From: Gemmiger gallinarum
GTDB lineage: Bacteria; Bacillota; Clostridia; Oscillospirales; Ruminococcaceae
NCBI RefSeq assembly: GCF_014982805.1
Contig: NZ_JADCKC010000003.1
Location: 62,001 to 126,000, forward strand
Direction: 5' to 3'
Length of the DNA: 64,000 bases
In this document: positions 18,203-28,117 of the stretch, in pieces
Layout: every line of letters begins with the position of its first letter
Position numbering within the stretch: position 1 is the stretch's first letter
Translations under genes and position numbers: made by a program
Notes under the pieces: model-generated
Told to the model about the DNA's origin: nothing
Databases searched by the model: none
What the model saw: only the letters and a program-made list of their open reading frames with translations

Positions 18203-18384
18203 TAAAAGAACCGGTGTATGCGGGGCACCTGAAAAGAGGCTGTCTTTTGCACCGGCAGACACAGAGCGGCGCCGGGTTGACTGTGTGCGCAGTCAGACCG
18301 GTCTGCCGGGGCCATGCGGACCGTCCGAATCCCGGCAGAATACTGGTATCTGCCGTTCTGCCAGAGGGAAAGGGGAAGTTTGCC

Positions 18385-19776
18385 ATGTACTATCCTGCTG
18401 TAGCGGCACTGGAGCCGGACGACATCCGGTTGCTGTGCGACGAATACCTCCAGAACAACTACATCGATCCTTCGGACTGTGAGCGGCTGGGCGTCAAGCG
18501 CGGCCTGCGCAATGCCGACGGCACCGGCGTGCTGGCCGGTCTGACCAACGTCTCCAACGTTGTGGGCTACGATACCCAGCCCGACGGCAAGATCGTGCCC
18601 ATCCCAGGCCGCCTGATCTACCGCGGCATCGACATCGACACGCTGGTCCAGGAGGCGGACACCCACGACCGCTTCATGTTTGAAGAGACGGTCTGGCTGC
18701 TTCTCTTCGGCAGTCTGCCCGACCGCAAGCTGCTGCAGCGTTTCTGCAAGCTGCTGGACGATCACCGGGAACTGCCCCGGGGCTTTGCCGACGATATGAT
18801 CATGAACTCGCCGTCGCCCAACATCATGAACAAGATGTCCCGCAGCGTGCTGGCCATGTACAGCTACGACGAGCAGGCCGAGGACCGCTCCCTGGCCAAC
18901 ATCCTGCGCCAGAGCATCAACCTCATTGCCGAGCTGCCCACCATGATGGTCAACGCCTATCAGATCAAGCGCCGCGTCTACGACCGGGAAAGCATGTACT
19001 TCCATCTGCCCATCGCCGGTCAGAGCACGGCGGAGCATATCCTCTCCACCTATCGCCCCGACCAGAAGTTCACTCACGAGGAGGCCCGGCTGCTGGATCT
19101 CTGCCTGCTGGTCCACGCCGACCACGGCGGCGGCAACTGCTCCACCTTCACCTGCCGGGTGCTGTCCTCCTCCGGCACCGATACCTACGCGGCCATCTCG
19201 GCGGCCATCGGCGCTTTGAAAGGCCCCAAGCACGGCGGTGCAAACCTCAAGGTCATGCATCAGCTGGACTATATCCTGAAAAATGTCAGCGTCAACGCCG
19301 ATGACGACGAGGTCCGGGAATTCCTGCGCAAGATCCTGCGCAAGGAGGCCGGCGACGGCAGCGGCCTCATCTACGGCATCGGTCATGCAGTCTACACCCT
19401 GAGCGACCCCCGCGCCCAGATCCTCAAGAGCCACGCCAAGGACCTGGCCTACCAGAAGGGCTTTGAGCGGGAATACAACATGCTGTGCGCCATCGAGCGC
19501 CTGGCCCCCCAGGTCTTTGCGGAAGAACATCACGGTCCCAAGAAGGTCTGTGCCAATGTGGACCTGTTCAGCGGCCTGATCTACCGTATGCTGGGCCTGA
19601 GCGAGGATCTGTACACCCCGCTGTTTGCCATTGCCCGTGTGCCCGGCTGGTGCGCCCACCGGGTGGAGGAAGTCATGTTTGCCAACCGCATCATCCGTCC
19701 CGCCTACAAGTATCTGGGCGATCCTCAGCCTTATATCACGCTGGACGAGCGCGCCCCCCACGAGACGGTGGGATAA
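18385..19776 (+). CDS. gltA: Citrate synthase
   Basis: 463 residues, rather long for the family, with an N-terminal extension of about 70 residues before RLIYRGIDI. Catalytic motifs are present: HADHGGGNCSTF (first His), GPKHGGAN (second His region) and GIGHAVYTLSDPRA, where most enzymes read GFGHRVYK..DPR, so the Arg after the His is replaced by Ala. The ATG after GGAAAGGGG is preferred to an upstream frame opening. It is divergent from icd-acn, completing the route from oxaloacetate and acetyl-CoA to 2-oxoglutarate. Confidence 0.93.
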   Translation: MYYPAVAALEPDDIRLLCDEYLQNNYIDPSDCERLGVKRGLRNADGTGVLAGLTNVSNVVGYDTQPDGKIVPIPGRLIYRGIDIDTLVQEADTHDRFMFEETVWLLLFGSLPDRKLLQRFCKLLDDHRELPRGFADDMIMNSPSPNIMNKMSRSVLAMYSYDEQAEDRSLANILRQSINLIAELPTMMVNAYQIKRRVYDRESMYFHLPIAGQSTAEHILSTYRPDQKFTHEEARLLDLCLLVHADHGGGNCSTFTCRVLSSSGTDTYAAISAAIGALKGPKHGGANLKVMHQLDYILKNVSVNADDDEVREFLRKILRKEAGDGSGLIYGIGHAVYTLSDPRAQILKSHAKDLAYQKGFEREYNMLCAIERLAPQVFAEEHHGPKKVCANVDLFSGLIYRMLGLSEDLYTPLFAIARVPGWCAHRVEEVMFANRIIRPAYKYLGDPQPYITLDERAPHETVG

Positions 19777-19798
19777 ACGGGATATCTCATAAAAAATT

Positions 19799-19836
19799 GC
19801 CGGAGACGGGGAACTTCCCTGTCTCCGGCTTTTTTG
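19799..19836 (+). terminator. Citrate synthase terminator
   Basis: GCCGGAGACGGGGAA...TTCCCTGTCTCCGGC followed by TTTTTTG. Confidence 0.93.
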
Positions 19837-19918
19837 TTCATGCTCTTTGTCTCCGCGGGAAGGAACCGGCCGTCGGTGCGCGATGGCCCGCAAGTAAGGC
19901 AAATCCGGGGGCAAGGGA

Positions 19919-19950
19919 CGAAAAATGCCCGCCTCAAAGAGGCGGGCATT
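19919..19950 (-). terminator. rpsT terminator
   Basis: On the minus strand, AATGCCCGCCTC, a TTT loop and GAGGCGGGCATT are followed by TTTC. It is a perfect 12-bp stem. Confidence 0.9.
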
Positions 19951-19974
19951 GTTTCTTTGCTGTTTTCGGCAGAT

Positions 19975-20241
19975 TTACTGCGCGGAGGCCTTGTTGTTAC
20001 GCTTGGCCATGCGGCTGATCTTGCGGGCAGCGGTGTTCTTATGGATGACACCCTTGCTCTTGGCAGAGTCAATGGCGGAGACAGCGGCCTTGATGACGGC
20101 GGCTTTGTCCGCAGCGTTGCTGTCGATGGCAGCGTCTGCCTTCTTGATCACTGTTTTCAGGTTGGACTTGATGGCCTTATTGTGCAGAGCCTCTTTCTTG
20201 GCCTGGACAACGCGGTCCTTCTGAGATTTAATGTTAGGCAT
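19975..20241 (-). CDS. rpsT: 30S ribosomal protein S20
   Basis: 88 residues, a basic Lys/Ala-rich helical protein that binds 16S rRNA in the body of the small subunit. It starts with MPNIKSQKDRV and ends with ARKISRMAKRNNK, both typical. AAGGAGG eight bases before the ATG favours this start over a codon three residues upstream. It is monocistronic, with promoter TTGCAA-17-TAACAT at 20308-20280 and its own terminator. Confidence 0.95.
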   Translation of the reverse strand: MPNIKSQKDRVVQAKKEALHNKAIKSNLKTVIKKADAAIDSNAADKAAVIKAAVSAIDSAKSKGVIHKNTAARKISRMAKRNNKASAQ

Positions 20242-20279
20242 TCGTTCCACCTCCTTGGTTCCCCATAACAGTATTACCT

Positions 20280-20308
20280 ATGTTAGCATAATCGGCGCGA
20301 TGTTGCAA
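20280..20308 (-). promoter_or_regulatory. rpsT promoter
   Basis: On the minus strand, TTGCAA (20308-20303), a 17-bp spacer ending in TGC and TAACAT (20285-20280), so it also has an extended -10. Confidence 0.7.
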
Positions 20309-20451
20309 GTGGTTTTTTACAAATTTGGCGAAACTTTTTTGTCGGATTTTCATTTTTGCCTTTTTGGCGCTCCTAAATGCGGTCCGCTGCGCATAGATAT
20401 GGCCTTGGGGCGCGGCATGCGCCTCAATTCCGGGAAGGGAGGCGCGGTGCC

Positions 20452-21618
20452 TTGAAATACTTCTACCGGCTGCTGGGCCGCATGCTGTTGGGAGGCCTGT
20501 CCGTGGGCTTCGGCGCGGCAATGCTGGCGGCAGCCCTGCACCTGGCCCCCGGAGGCTGGCTGACTGCCGCTGCCGTATTTGTGGCCGAGCCCGCCGGGGC
20601 GGCAGAAATCCTGAGGGAGAGCGTTTTCCCGGCCGCCGGGAAGGCAGCCTCTCTGCCCTCCATCGCGGAAGCCTCCGCCGCTGCGCCCTCCCCTGCTCCC
20701 TCCGCGCTCCCGGCATCGGAGTCGCCCGCCTCTTCGGCGGAGGCGGGCAGCAGTGAGAGCGGCTCCTCCCCCGAACCCTCTCCGGAGCCCTCCCCCACCC
20801 CGGTCCCCGAACGCCCTGACGATGCCGGGGACATTGCGTCGCAGACCTACCGCCAGGGCAGCGGGAACGGATACATCACCCTGGAAGCGGGCAGCATCAA
20901 GAACAGCACCTCCAACGACGATTCCGTTCTGGCAGAGGCCACAGCGGCCGGTCTGCCTTTCTCCATTGAACTGAACAGCGAAGAACCTCAGGTGCTGATT
21001 CTGCACACCCATGCCACCGAATGCTACCAGCCCTGGGACGACCTGTGGTATGACCCGGACTTTGCCGCCCGCAGTCTGGATACCTCGGTGAACATGTGCG
21101 CGGTGGGGGCCGCAATGACCGATGTACTCAACCAGGCAGGCATCAACACCCTCCACGACGAAACGCTCCACGACTCCCCCAGCTATACCGAGAGCTATGG
21201 CCGCAGCGCCCAGACGGCGCGGGACTATCTGGAGCGTTATCCCAGCATCAAGGTGATTCTGGACGTTCACCGGGACGCCATTGAGCAGGACGGCACCCGC
21301 ATCAAGCCCCTGACACAAATCGACGGGGAGGACACCGCCCAGGTCATGATCATTGCAGGCTGCAACAACGGCTCCACCGTGGTGCTGCCCGACTGGGAGA
21401 AAAATCTGGGCTTTGCCGCCGCCTGGGAAACCGAGATGGAAACCCTCTACCCCGGGCTGACCCGGCCGGTTCTGTGCGGTTACCGCTTCTACAATCAGGA
21501 TGTCACCACCGGCAGCCTGCTCATTGAGATTGGCGGCCACGCCAACACGCTGGAGGAGGCCATTCGCGCCGGGGAATATGCCGCCCGGGCGTTGGCATCC
21601 CTGTTCGGGGCGGCGTAA
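20452..21618 (+). CDS. spoIIP: Stage II sporulation protein P
   Basis: 388 residues, membrane-anchored cell-wall amidase that with SpoIID drives engulfment. The N-terminal anchor (LLGGLSVGFGAAMLAAAL) is followed by a low-complexity Ser/Pro/Ala/Glu linker (about residues 60-120) and the amidase domain with ILHTHATECY, LDVHRDAI and IEIGGHANTLEEA, which supply the zinc His and Glu residues. The likely start is TTG nine bases after GGGAGG. The usual upstream partner gpr is not present here. Its presence points to a spore-forming ancestry. Confidence 0.88.
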   Translation: MKYFYRLLGRMLLGGLSVGFGAAMLAAALHLAPGGWLTAAAVFVAEPAGAAEILRESVFPAAGKAASLPSIAEASAAAPSPAPSALPASESPASSAEAGSSESGSSPEPSPEPSPTPVPERPDDAGDIASQTYRQGSGNGYITLEAGSIKNSTSNDDSVLAEATAAGLPFSIELNSEEPQVLILHTHATECYQPWDDLWYDPDFAARSLDTSVNMCAVGAAMTDVLNQAGINTLHDETLHDSPSYTESYGRSAQTARDYLERYPSIKVILDVHRDAIEQDGTRIKPLTQIDGEDTAQVMIIAGCNNGSTVVLPDWEKNLGFAAAWETEMETLYPGLTRPVLCGYRFYNQDVTTGSLLIEIGGHANTLEEAIRAGEYAARALASLFGAA

Positions 21619-21629
21619 AACGGGCAGGC

Positions 21630-21658
21630 TTGCATCCCTTTGGGGCAGCGCATATAAT
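21630..21658 (+). promoter_or_regulatory. yfhO promoter
   Basis: TTGCAT (21630-21635), a 17-bp spacer and TATAAT (21653-21658), 12 bases after the spoIIP stop. Confidence 0.75.
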
Positions 21659-21763
21659 ATAGGAGTCAAAAGAGAGAAAAAACGCTGCCGGGCGTCTCCT
21701 TTGGTAAGGGCGCGCCGATTTTCTGCCCGCCGGGCAGCGCAACATACAGGAGAGTAAACAACT

Positions 21764-24550
21764 ATGGGAGACATCTTGACCCTGCCCCGACGCCTTAACC
21801 GCAAACACCCCCGCATTGCCCTGTGGCTGGCATTCACCGCCGTCTTTGCCGTGCTGTGCGGCGTCTGGATCGGGATTTTTGCGGCGAACGGCAAGAGCTT
21901 TATCTGGTATGCCGATACCATCAAGCAGCATTACCCCGCCCTTGTCTATTACGGCCGCTGGCTGCGGGAGGCTGCCCGCTGCCTGCTGTCCGGCGCCGCC
22001 ATCCCCACCTGGGATATGAGCATCGGCTACGGCGGCGACATCGTCTCCACCCTGAGCTATTATGTCATGGGCGACCCTCTCAATCTGCTGGCCGCCTTTG
22101 TGCCCAGCCAGTACGGGGAGCAGCTTCTGGAAGGGCTGATGCTGCTGCGCATCTATCTGGCGGGTCTGGCCTTCATGCCTTTCAGCCGTCACCACGGCAA
22201 CAGCCGCTTCGGCACCCTGCTGGGTGCGGTGGCCTATGCCTTCTGCGCCTGGACCGTCCAGACGGCCCTGACGGAACCTTTGTTCATCATCCCCATGTAC
22301 TGCTTCCCCCTGGTGCTTCTGGGGGCCGATTATCTCTTTGAGGGCCGCCGCCCCACCCTGTATATTGCGGCCATCGCCCTGTCGGCACTGTCCAACTTTC
22401 TGTTCTTCTATATGATCGCCCTGCTGCTGGTGCTGTACGCGGTGGTCAAGTATTTCCGCAAGTACGGTGTCGGCCAGCTGCGCACCCTGTGGCCGCTGCT
22501 GGGCAAGTTTGTGGGATACAGTCTGGTGGGCATCGCCATTGCCGCGGTGACCATGCTGCCCACTGTCTTTGAGATGTTCGGCAGTGCACGGTTCTCCCTG
22601 GACCGACAGGTGACCAGCTACCCCTTCACCATGTACTGGAACCTCATTGCCAACCTGACCACCGCCGGCAAGGTGGACGAGTATTCCACCTACTGCGGCA
22701 TCACTGCCGTGGCTGTGCTGGCCGTCATGATCCTGTTTGCCCGGCGCCGGCAGAACACCGTCCTCAAGGCGGCGTGGCTGGTGATGCTGGCCTTCATGAT
22801 GCTGCCCTGGGCGGGCAAGATCCTCAACGGCTTTTCCTATATGCAGAACCGCTGGGTCTGGGCCTTCGCCATGCTGGAAGCCTTTATCCTGGCCCGGGTC
22901 TGCCCCGGTATGACAAAGCTGTCCGGCCGGGAAAAGCTGACCCTGTGGGCGCTGCTGGCCGTCTACTGCCTGCTGGCCTTCTGGAACCGGGATGTCCGCA
23001 CCGAGTGGACGGTGCTGGGCAGTGTGCTCATGCTGCTCCTTGCGGTGTTTGTGCTCTCGGCAGAGAAAGCCTCCCGCGGCGTCACCCGGGCCGTGCTGCT
23101 GGTCGGATGCTGTCTGGGCATCGTCATCAACATCGGCTACCAGTACGGCGCCGATGAGAGCTCCACCCTGGTGGAATATGAGCCCGCCGGGTTTGCCTGG
23201 GATGCCACTGTGGCCAACAATCCCGCCAACCTCCTCAAACAGCTGGACGACGACAGTCTGTGGCGGTACGATACCTCCATGAACGTCTATGTCAACAGCG
23301 CCATGCTCATGGACCTGCACGGCGTCAGCTACTTCTTCAGCCTCAACAACGGCTACCTCTCCCAGTGGATGGCTGAGATGGGCTACAATACCCCGGAGGA
23401 ATACAACTACGTGGGCCTGCACGGCCGCAGTGTGCTGGATTCCCTGCTGGGCGTCAAGTATTTCCTCTGCGGCACCGACTCCACCTCCACCCTGCCCCAG
23501 GGCTACGACACCGAGCCCGCCCTTGCCATGGATGTGGCCGGCGTCAACGTGGGCGCTTACGAAAAATCCGACGCCCTGCCCATCGGCTACACCAGCGCCG
23601 CCCGCATCTCCCGCAATGACTATGACGCCATGACACCGGTCCAGCGTCAGGATGCCCTTTTGAACGGCGTTGTGCTGGAGGATGGCGACGGCGAGCATTT
23701 GACCGCTGCTGCCGCCCAGAGCGATGTGGTTTTCCCGGAGGCGGAAATCACGCTGAACGGCATCGAGATGGTGGACGAAAACACCTATTATTCTCCCCAG
23801 GACGGCGGCACCATCACCTTTACCATTCCACAGCCGGTCACCGACTGCGAGACCTATCTTGTTGTGGAGGGCATGGACTACGTTGCCACCAATCCCCTGG
23901 ACGCCATGAGCGCGGAGGAGCTGAACGCCATGTCCCCCGCCGACCGGCTGGCGACCAAAAAGCAGTACTCCAATTTCTGGTGCAAGGAAAAGGTCTATCT
24001 GCGCCTTGTGTCCGACATCGGAGAAGGCCGCATCGACTACGCCATGCGCAACAACCAGTACTACTGCGGCCGCCACGACTTTGCCTACAACTTCGGCTAT
24101 ACCGAGACCGGCATGACCACCCTGACCGTGGTGCTGCCCTACGCAGGGTACTACACCTTTGACCGCATCGACGTGGAATGCCAGACCTTTGACTCCGTCG
24201 CCGACCGGGCTGCCGTCCTCAGCGAGGAAGCACTGGAAAACGCCGTGCTGGGCACCAACTCGCTGACCGGCACCGTCACCGTGAGCGAGCCGAAAGTTCT
24301 GGTCATCCAGATCCCCTATTCCACCGGATGGAGCGCCACCGTGGACGGCCAGCCGGCCGAACTGCTGCGGACCAACACCGCCTTCCTGGGTCTGGAGCTG
24401 GATGCCGGGGAGCACGTCATCAAGCTGCACTATGAGACGCCGGGCCTGAAAGTGGGCATTGCCCTGTCCTGTGTGGGCGTGGTCGCCTTTTTGGGCATCG
24501 CAGTGTGGAACCGCAGACGCCGCAGTCCTGCAAATGTCAACGCCAAATAA
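21764..24550 (+). CDS. YfhO family membrane protein
   Basis: 928 residues. The N-terminal half has about a dozen membrane helices with the YfhO/GT-C-like start (YADTIKQHYPALVYYGRWLRE, WDMSIGYGGD), and the C-terminal half is a large extracytoplasmic domain with one last helix near residue 905. YfhO relatives in Bacillus and Listeria are needed for glycosylation of wall or lipoteichoic acids, so a similar envelope role is inferred. AGGAGAG precedes the ATG. It is not linked to other glycan genes here. Confidence 0.85.
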   Translation: MGDILTLPRRLNRKHPRIALWLAFTAVFAVLCGVWIGIFAANGKSFIWYADTIKQHYPALVYYGRWLREAARCLLSGAAIPTWDMSIGYGGDIVSTLSYYVMGDPLNLLAAFVPSQYGEQLLEGLMLLRIYLAGLAFMPFSRHHGNSRFGTLLGAVAYAFCAWTVQTALTEPLFIIPMYCFPLVLLGADYLFEGRRPTLYIAAIALSALSNFLFFYMIALLLVLYAVVKYFRKYGVGQLRTLWPLLGKFVGYSLVGIAIAAVTMLPTVFEMFGSARFSLDRQVTSYPFTMYWNLIANLTTAGKVDEYSTYCGITAVAVLAVMILFARRRQNTVLKAAWLVMLAFMMLPWAGKILNGFSYMQNRWVWAFAMLEAFILARVCPGMTKLSGREKLTLWALLAVYCLLAFWNRDVRTEWTVLGSVLMLLLAVFVLSAEKASRGVTRAVLLVGCCLGIVINIGYQYGADESSTLVEYEPAGFAWDATVANNPANLLKQLDDDSLWRYDTSMNVYVNSAMLMDLHGVSYFFSLNNGYLSQWMAEMGYNTPEEYNYVGLHGRSVLDSLLGVKYFLCGTDSTSTLPQGYDTEPALAMDVAGVNVGAYEKSDALPIGYTSAARISRNDYDAMTPVQRQDALLNGVVLEDGDGEHLTAAAAQSDVVFPEAEITLNGIEMVDENTYYSPQDGGTITFTIPQPVTDCETYLVVEGMDYVATNPLDAMSAEELNAMSPADRLATKKQYSNFWCKEKVYLRLVSDIGEGRIDYAMRNNQYYCGRHDFAYNFGYTETGMTTLTVVLPYAGYYTFDRIDVECQTFDSVADRAAVLSEEALENAVLGTNSLTGTVTVSEPKVLVIQIPYSTGWSATVDGQPAELLRTNTAFLGLELDAGEHVIKLHYETPGLKVGIALSCVGVVAFLGIAVWNRRRRSPANVNAK

Positions 24551-24572
24551 GCGCTTTGACGTGTGGAAATCA

Positions 24573-24601
24573 TTTACAACCGAAGCAAAACAGGATATAA
24601 T
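24573..24601 (+). promoter_or_regulatory. asnS-mutY promoter
   Basis: TTTACA (24573-24578), a 17-bp spacer and TATAAT (24596-24601), giving a leader of only about 55 bases. Unlike asnB it has no T-box. Confidence 0.8.
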
Positions 24602-24663
24602 AAAAAAATACCTGGCGGCATTCCCGGAATGGGATACCGCCGACTGTGAGGGAGTGGACTACA

Positions 24664-26049
24664 ATGGAAAGAACTGAGATTGCATCCCTTTACACTCAGA
24701 CCCCCGCCGACGGCATCGAAGTCAAGGTGTACGGCTGGGCCAAGACTGTTCGGGATTCCAAAAACATCGGCTTCATCTCGCTGACCGACGGCAGCTGCTA
24801 CAAGCCGGTGCAGATCGTCTTTGAGGCTGCCAAGCTGGCCAACTATGCCGAGATCGCCAAGAGCGGCCTCTACACCAGCTTTGAGGTGACCGGCCGTCTG
24901 GTGCTGACCCCCCAGGCCAAGCAGCCCTTTGAGATCAACGCTGACACCATCACGGTGCTGGGCCCCTGCGGCCCCGAGTACCCCCTGCAGAAAAAGCGCA
25001 TGAGCGTGGAGTACCTGCGCACCATGCCTCATCTGCGCCCCCGTACCAACACCTTCAATGCGGCGTTCCGTGTGCGCGGCGAGGCAGCCTATGCCCTGCA
25101 CAGCTTCTTCCACGAGAACGGCTTCACCTATGTGCATACCCCCATCTTCACCGGTTCCGACTGCGAAGGCGCCGGCGAGATGTTCCAGGTGACCACTCTG
25201 GACCTGAACAACGTCCCCAAGACCGAGGACGGCAAGGTGGATTACACCAAGGATTTCTTCAAGCGTCAGGTCAACCTGACGGTCTCCGGCCAGCTGGAAG
25301 CCGAGGCCATGGCCATGGCTCTGGGCAAGGTCTACACCTTCGGCCCCACCTTCCGCGCGGAGGAGAGCTATACCCCCCGTCATGCGGCAGAGTTCTGGAT
25401 GATCGAGCCCGAGATGGCCTTTGCCGATCTCAACACCTATATGGACACCGCCGAGGCGATGATCAAGTATGTCATCCGCCATCTGCTCAACACCTGCCCC
25501 GACGAGCTGGCTTTCTTCAACCAGTTCTTCGACAAGGGTCTGGTGGAGCGCCTGCAGCTGGTGGAGAGCAGTGAGTTCGGCCGCATCAGCTACACCGACG
25601 CGGTGGAGATCCTGAAAAAGAACAACGACAAGTTCCAGTACAAGGTGGAATGGGGCACCGACATCCAGACCGAGCACGAGCGCTATCTCACCGAGCAGGT
25701 CTTCCACAAGCCGGTCTTTGTCACCGACTACCCCAAGGAGATCAAGAGCTTCTATATGCGCATGAACGACGACGGCAAGACCGTTGCCGCTGCCGACATG
25801 CTGGTGCCCGGCATCGGCGAGCTGATCGGCGGTTCTCAGCGTGAGGAGCGTCTGGATGTGCTGACCGCCCGCATGGACGAGCTGGGCATGCGCCGCAGCG
25901 ACTACGAGTGGTACCTTGACCTGCGCCGTTTCGGCAGTGTCAAGCATGCCGGCTACGGTCTGGGCTTTGAGCGGCTCATCATGTATGTGACCGGCATTCC
26001 CAACATCCGCGACGTGCTGCCCTTCCCCCGCACCTGCGGTGGTTTCTGA
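24664..26049 (+). CDS. asnS: Asparaginyl-tRNA synthetase
   Basis: 461 residues, class IIb aminoacyl-tRNA synthetase. The N-terminal OB-fold binds the anticodon ([21 protein letters not shown]), and the catalytic core has motif 2 ([21 protein letters not shown]) and motif 3 ([15 protein letters not shown]). FRAE..TPRH..EFW with Asn-type spacing distinguishes it from AspRS. The ATG after GGGAG is used. The stop overlaps mutY (TGATG). Confidence 0.95.
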   Translation: MERTEIASLYTQTPADGIEVKVYGWAKTVRDSKNIGFISLTDGSCYKPVQIVFEAAKLANYAEIAKSGLYTSFEVTGRLVLTPQAKQPFEINADTITVLGPCGPEYPLQKKRMSVEYLRTMPHLRPRTNTFNAAFRVRGEAAYALHSFFHENGFTYVHTPIFTGSDCEGAGEMFQVTTLDLNNVPKTEDGKVDYTKDFFKRQVNLTVSGQLEAEAMAMALGKVYTFGPTFRAEESYTPRHAAEFWMIEPEMAFADLNTYMDTAEAMIKYVIRHLLNTCPDELAFFNQFFDKGLVERLQLVESSEFGRISYTDAVEILKKNNDKFQYKVEWGTDIQTEHERYLTEQVFHKPVFVTDYPKEIKSFYMRMNDDGKTVAAADMLVPGIGELIGGSQREERLDVLTARMDELGMRRSDYEWYLDLRRFGSVKHAGYGLGFERLIMYVTGIPNIRDVLPFPRTCGGF

Positions 26050-27107
26050 TGCAGCGGTTTTCAGACGCGCTGCTGGACTGGTTCTATGAAAATCGTAGGC
26101 TCCTGCCTTTCCGGCAGGAGCCTACTCCGTATCATATCTGGATCAGTGAGATCATGCTCCAGCAAACGCGCATGACGGCTGCCGTGCCTTACTACGAGCG
26201 CTTTGTGGCCGAGCTGCCCGACCCCGCCGCTCTGGCCGCCTGCGACCCCGACCGGCTGCGCAAGCTGTGGCAGGGGCTGGGCTACTACAGCCGTGCCGCC
26301 AACCTGCAGAAGGCCGCCCGGGTGATCTGCGAGCAGTACGGCGGGGAGCTGCCTGCCGACTACGACGCTCTGCGGGCTTTGCCCGGCATCGGGGATTACA
26401 CAGCCGGGGCCATTGCCAGCATCGGATTTGGCATGGCGGTGCCTGCGGTGGACGGCAACGTGCTGCGGGTGTTTGCCCGCCTCTATGACGACGATTCCGA
26501 CGTTACCCGCCCCGAGACCAAGCGGCTGTTCACCGAACGGGTGTGTGAGCAGCTGCCCGCCGATAACCCGGGAGATTTCAACCAGGCATTGATGGAGCTG
26601 GGGGCGCTGGTTTGCCTGCCCAACGGCGCGCCCCTGTGCAAGCGCTGCCCGCTGGCGGCTGTCTGCCTGGGCAGGGCATCCGGACGGGCTGCGTCGCTGC
26701 CGGTCAAACCCGCCAAAAAGCCCCGGCCGGAGCTGCCGCTGACGGTGGTGGTTGTGCGGGGGCCGCAGGGTGTGCTGCTGCAAAAGCGGCCGGACAAGGG
26801 CCTTCTGGCAAGGCTGTGGCAGCCGCTTCTGTTGGAGGGGCGGCTATCCGCCGACCAAGTCCGCGCCGTGCTGGATGGGATGGGACTGCCTGTCCGCGGT
26901 CTCTCGCTCCTGGGTCCGGCAAAGCATGTCTTTACCCACAAGGTCTGGCAGATGGAGGGCTGGCTGGCGGAGACGGATGCCTCCCCCGCCCTGCCCGGCA
27001 ACTGCGTCTGGGCCATGCCGGAAGAGCTGGCCGCCGATTACTCGGTGCCCAGTGCCTTCGCGGCCTATCTGCCCGCCATGGAGGGCAAAGCAGGGGCTGC
27101 ACGCTGA
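26049..27107 (+). CDS. mutY: A/G-specific adenine glycosylase
   Basis: 352 residues. It removes adenine paired with 8-oxoguanine. The helix-hairpin-helix LPGIGDYTAGAI is followed by the catalytic Asp in VDGNVLRV; the 4Fe-4S ligands are C-x7-C-x2-C-x5-C in CLPNGAPLCKRCPLAAVC, a spacing seen in other Firmicutes. A C-terminal NUDIX-like domain (from about residue 230) recognises 8-oxoG. One-base overlap with asnS implies coupled translation. Confidence 0.95.
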   Translation: MQRFSDALLDWFYENRRLLPFRQEPTPYHIWISEIMLQQTRMTAAVPYYERFVAELPDPAALAACDPDRLRKLWQGLGYYSRAANLQKAARVICEQYGGELPADYDALRALPGIGDYTAGAIASIGFGMAVPAVDGNVLRVFARLYDDDSDVTRPETKRLFTERVCEQLPADNPGDFNQALMELGALVCLPNGAPLCKRCPLAAVCLGRASGRAASLPVKPAKKPRPELPLTVVVVRGPQGVLLQKRPDKGLLARLWQPLLLEGRLSADQVRAVLDGMGLPVRGLSLLGPAKHVFTHKVWQMEGWLAETDASPALPGNCVWAMPEELAADYSVPSAFAAYLPAMEGKAGAAR

Positions 27108-27188
27108 GCGCTGCGGCGCTTCTTGAGGGAGCCGGTTTCGGCAGGATATGACACCGAAAGATTTTCCACTTTTTCACCAACAGATGAC

Positions 27189-27233
27189 AAAAAGGCGGAT
27201 GCCCGATTTTGACCGGGCATCGCCTTTTATCGT
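27189..27233. terminator. Bidirectional terminator mutY / folD
   Basis: AAAAAGGCGGATGCCCG, loop, CGGGCATCGCCTTTTAT. The stem carries A and T runs suitable for both strands. Confidence 0.88.
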
Positions 27234-27262
27234 TTGTGTCGCTGTGGAGTTGAACACCGGGC

Positions 27263-28117
27263 TTACAGGCCGTTCTGACGGGCAGCCGCCTGGACGGTGT
27301 TCTTCATCAGCATGGCGCGGGTCATGGGGCCGACGCCGCCGGGCACCGGGGTGATGTACGCGGCCTTCTCGGCGGCAGCGGCAAAGTCCACATCGCCGTG
27401 GAGCTTACCGTCCTCACCGCGGTTGATGCCCACGTCGATGACCACCGCACCGGGTTTGACCATATCGCCGGTGACAAAGCCGGCCTTGCCCACCGCGGCC
27501 ACCAGAATATCCGCGCCTGCGCACAGTTCCTTGAGGTTGGCCGTGCGGGAATGGCAAATGGTGACGGTGGCGTTTTTGGCCAAAAGCAGCAATGCCGCAG
27601 GCTTGCCCACGATGTTGGACCGGCCGATGACCACCGCGTGCTTGCCCTCAATAGAAGTACCGGTGGACTCGATCATGCGGATACAGCCCGCCGGGGTACA
27701 GGGCAAAAAGCAGGGTTCTCCGATCTGCATCCGGCCCACGTTGACCGGTGAAAAACCGTCCACGTCCTTCTCGGGCGGGATGGCATTGATGACCGCCTTC
27801 TCGTCGATCTGAGCGGGCAAAGGCAGCTGCACCAGAATGCCGTTGACGGCCTTGTCAGCAGCCAGCTCCCCCACCAGCTTGAGCAGTTCCGCCTGAGTGG
27901 TCTGTTCCGGCAGGCGGATGACCCGGCTGTCGATGCCGCAGTCACCGCAGTCTTTGGCCTTGCCGCGGACATAGACCTGGCTGGCGGGATCCTCCCCCAC
28001 CAGAATCACGGCCAGGCAGGGGGTGACGCCTTTGGCTTTCAGGGCAGCGGTCTCGGCCGCAGCCTCCCCCTTCACCTGGGCGGCAAGGGCTTTTCCGTCA
28101 ATGATCTGTGCCTGCAT
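27263..28117 (-). CDS. folD: Bifunctional methylenetetrahydrofolate dehydrogenase/cyclohydrolase
   Basis: 284 residues. It interconverts 5,10-methylene-, methenyl- and 10-formyl-tetrahydrofolate in the cytoplasm. The catalytic Tyr/Lys motif [10 protein letters not shown], the folate motif [15 protein letters not shown] and the NADP-binding [14 protein letters not shown] are all present. AGGAGG lies six bases before the ATG. The gene begins inside the last 20 bases of lgt, so the two are coupled. Confidence 0.96.
   Translation of the reverse strand: MQAQIIDGKALAAQVKGEAAAETAALKAKGVTPCLAVILVGEDPASQVYVRGKAKDCGDCGIDSRVIRLPEQTTQAELLKLVGELAADKAVNGILVQLPLPAQIDEKAVINAIPPEKDVDGFSPVNVGRMQIGEPCFLPCTPAGCIRMIESTGTSIEGKHAVVIGRSNIVGKPAALLLLAKNATVTICHSRTANLKELCAGADILVAAVGKAGFVTGDMVKPGAVVIDVGINRGEDGKLHGDVDFAAAAEKAAYITPVPGGVGPMTRAMLMKNTVQAAARQNGL

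Noticed and set aside
21521-24430. A 969-codon open frame on the minus strand opposite yfhO
   Set aside because: It is an antisense shadow of codon bias in a G+C-rich gene. It is rich in His/Gln/Gly, lacks domains and ribosome site, and the plus-strand frame encodes a recognisable protein.
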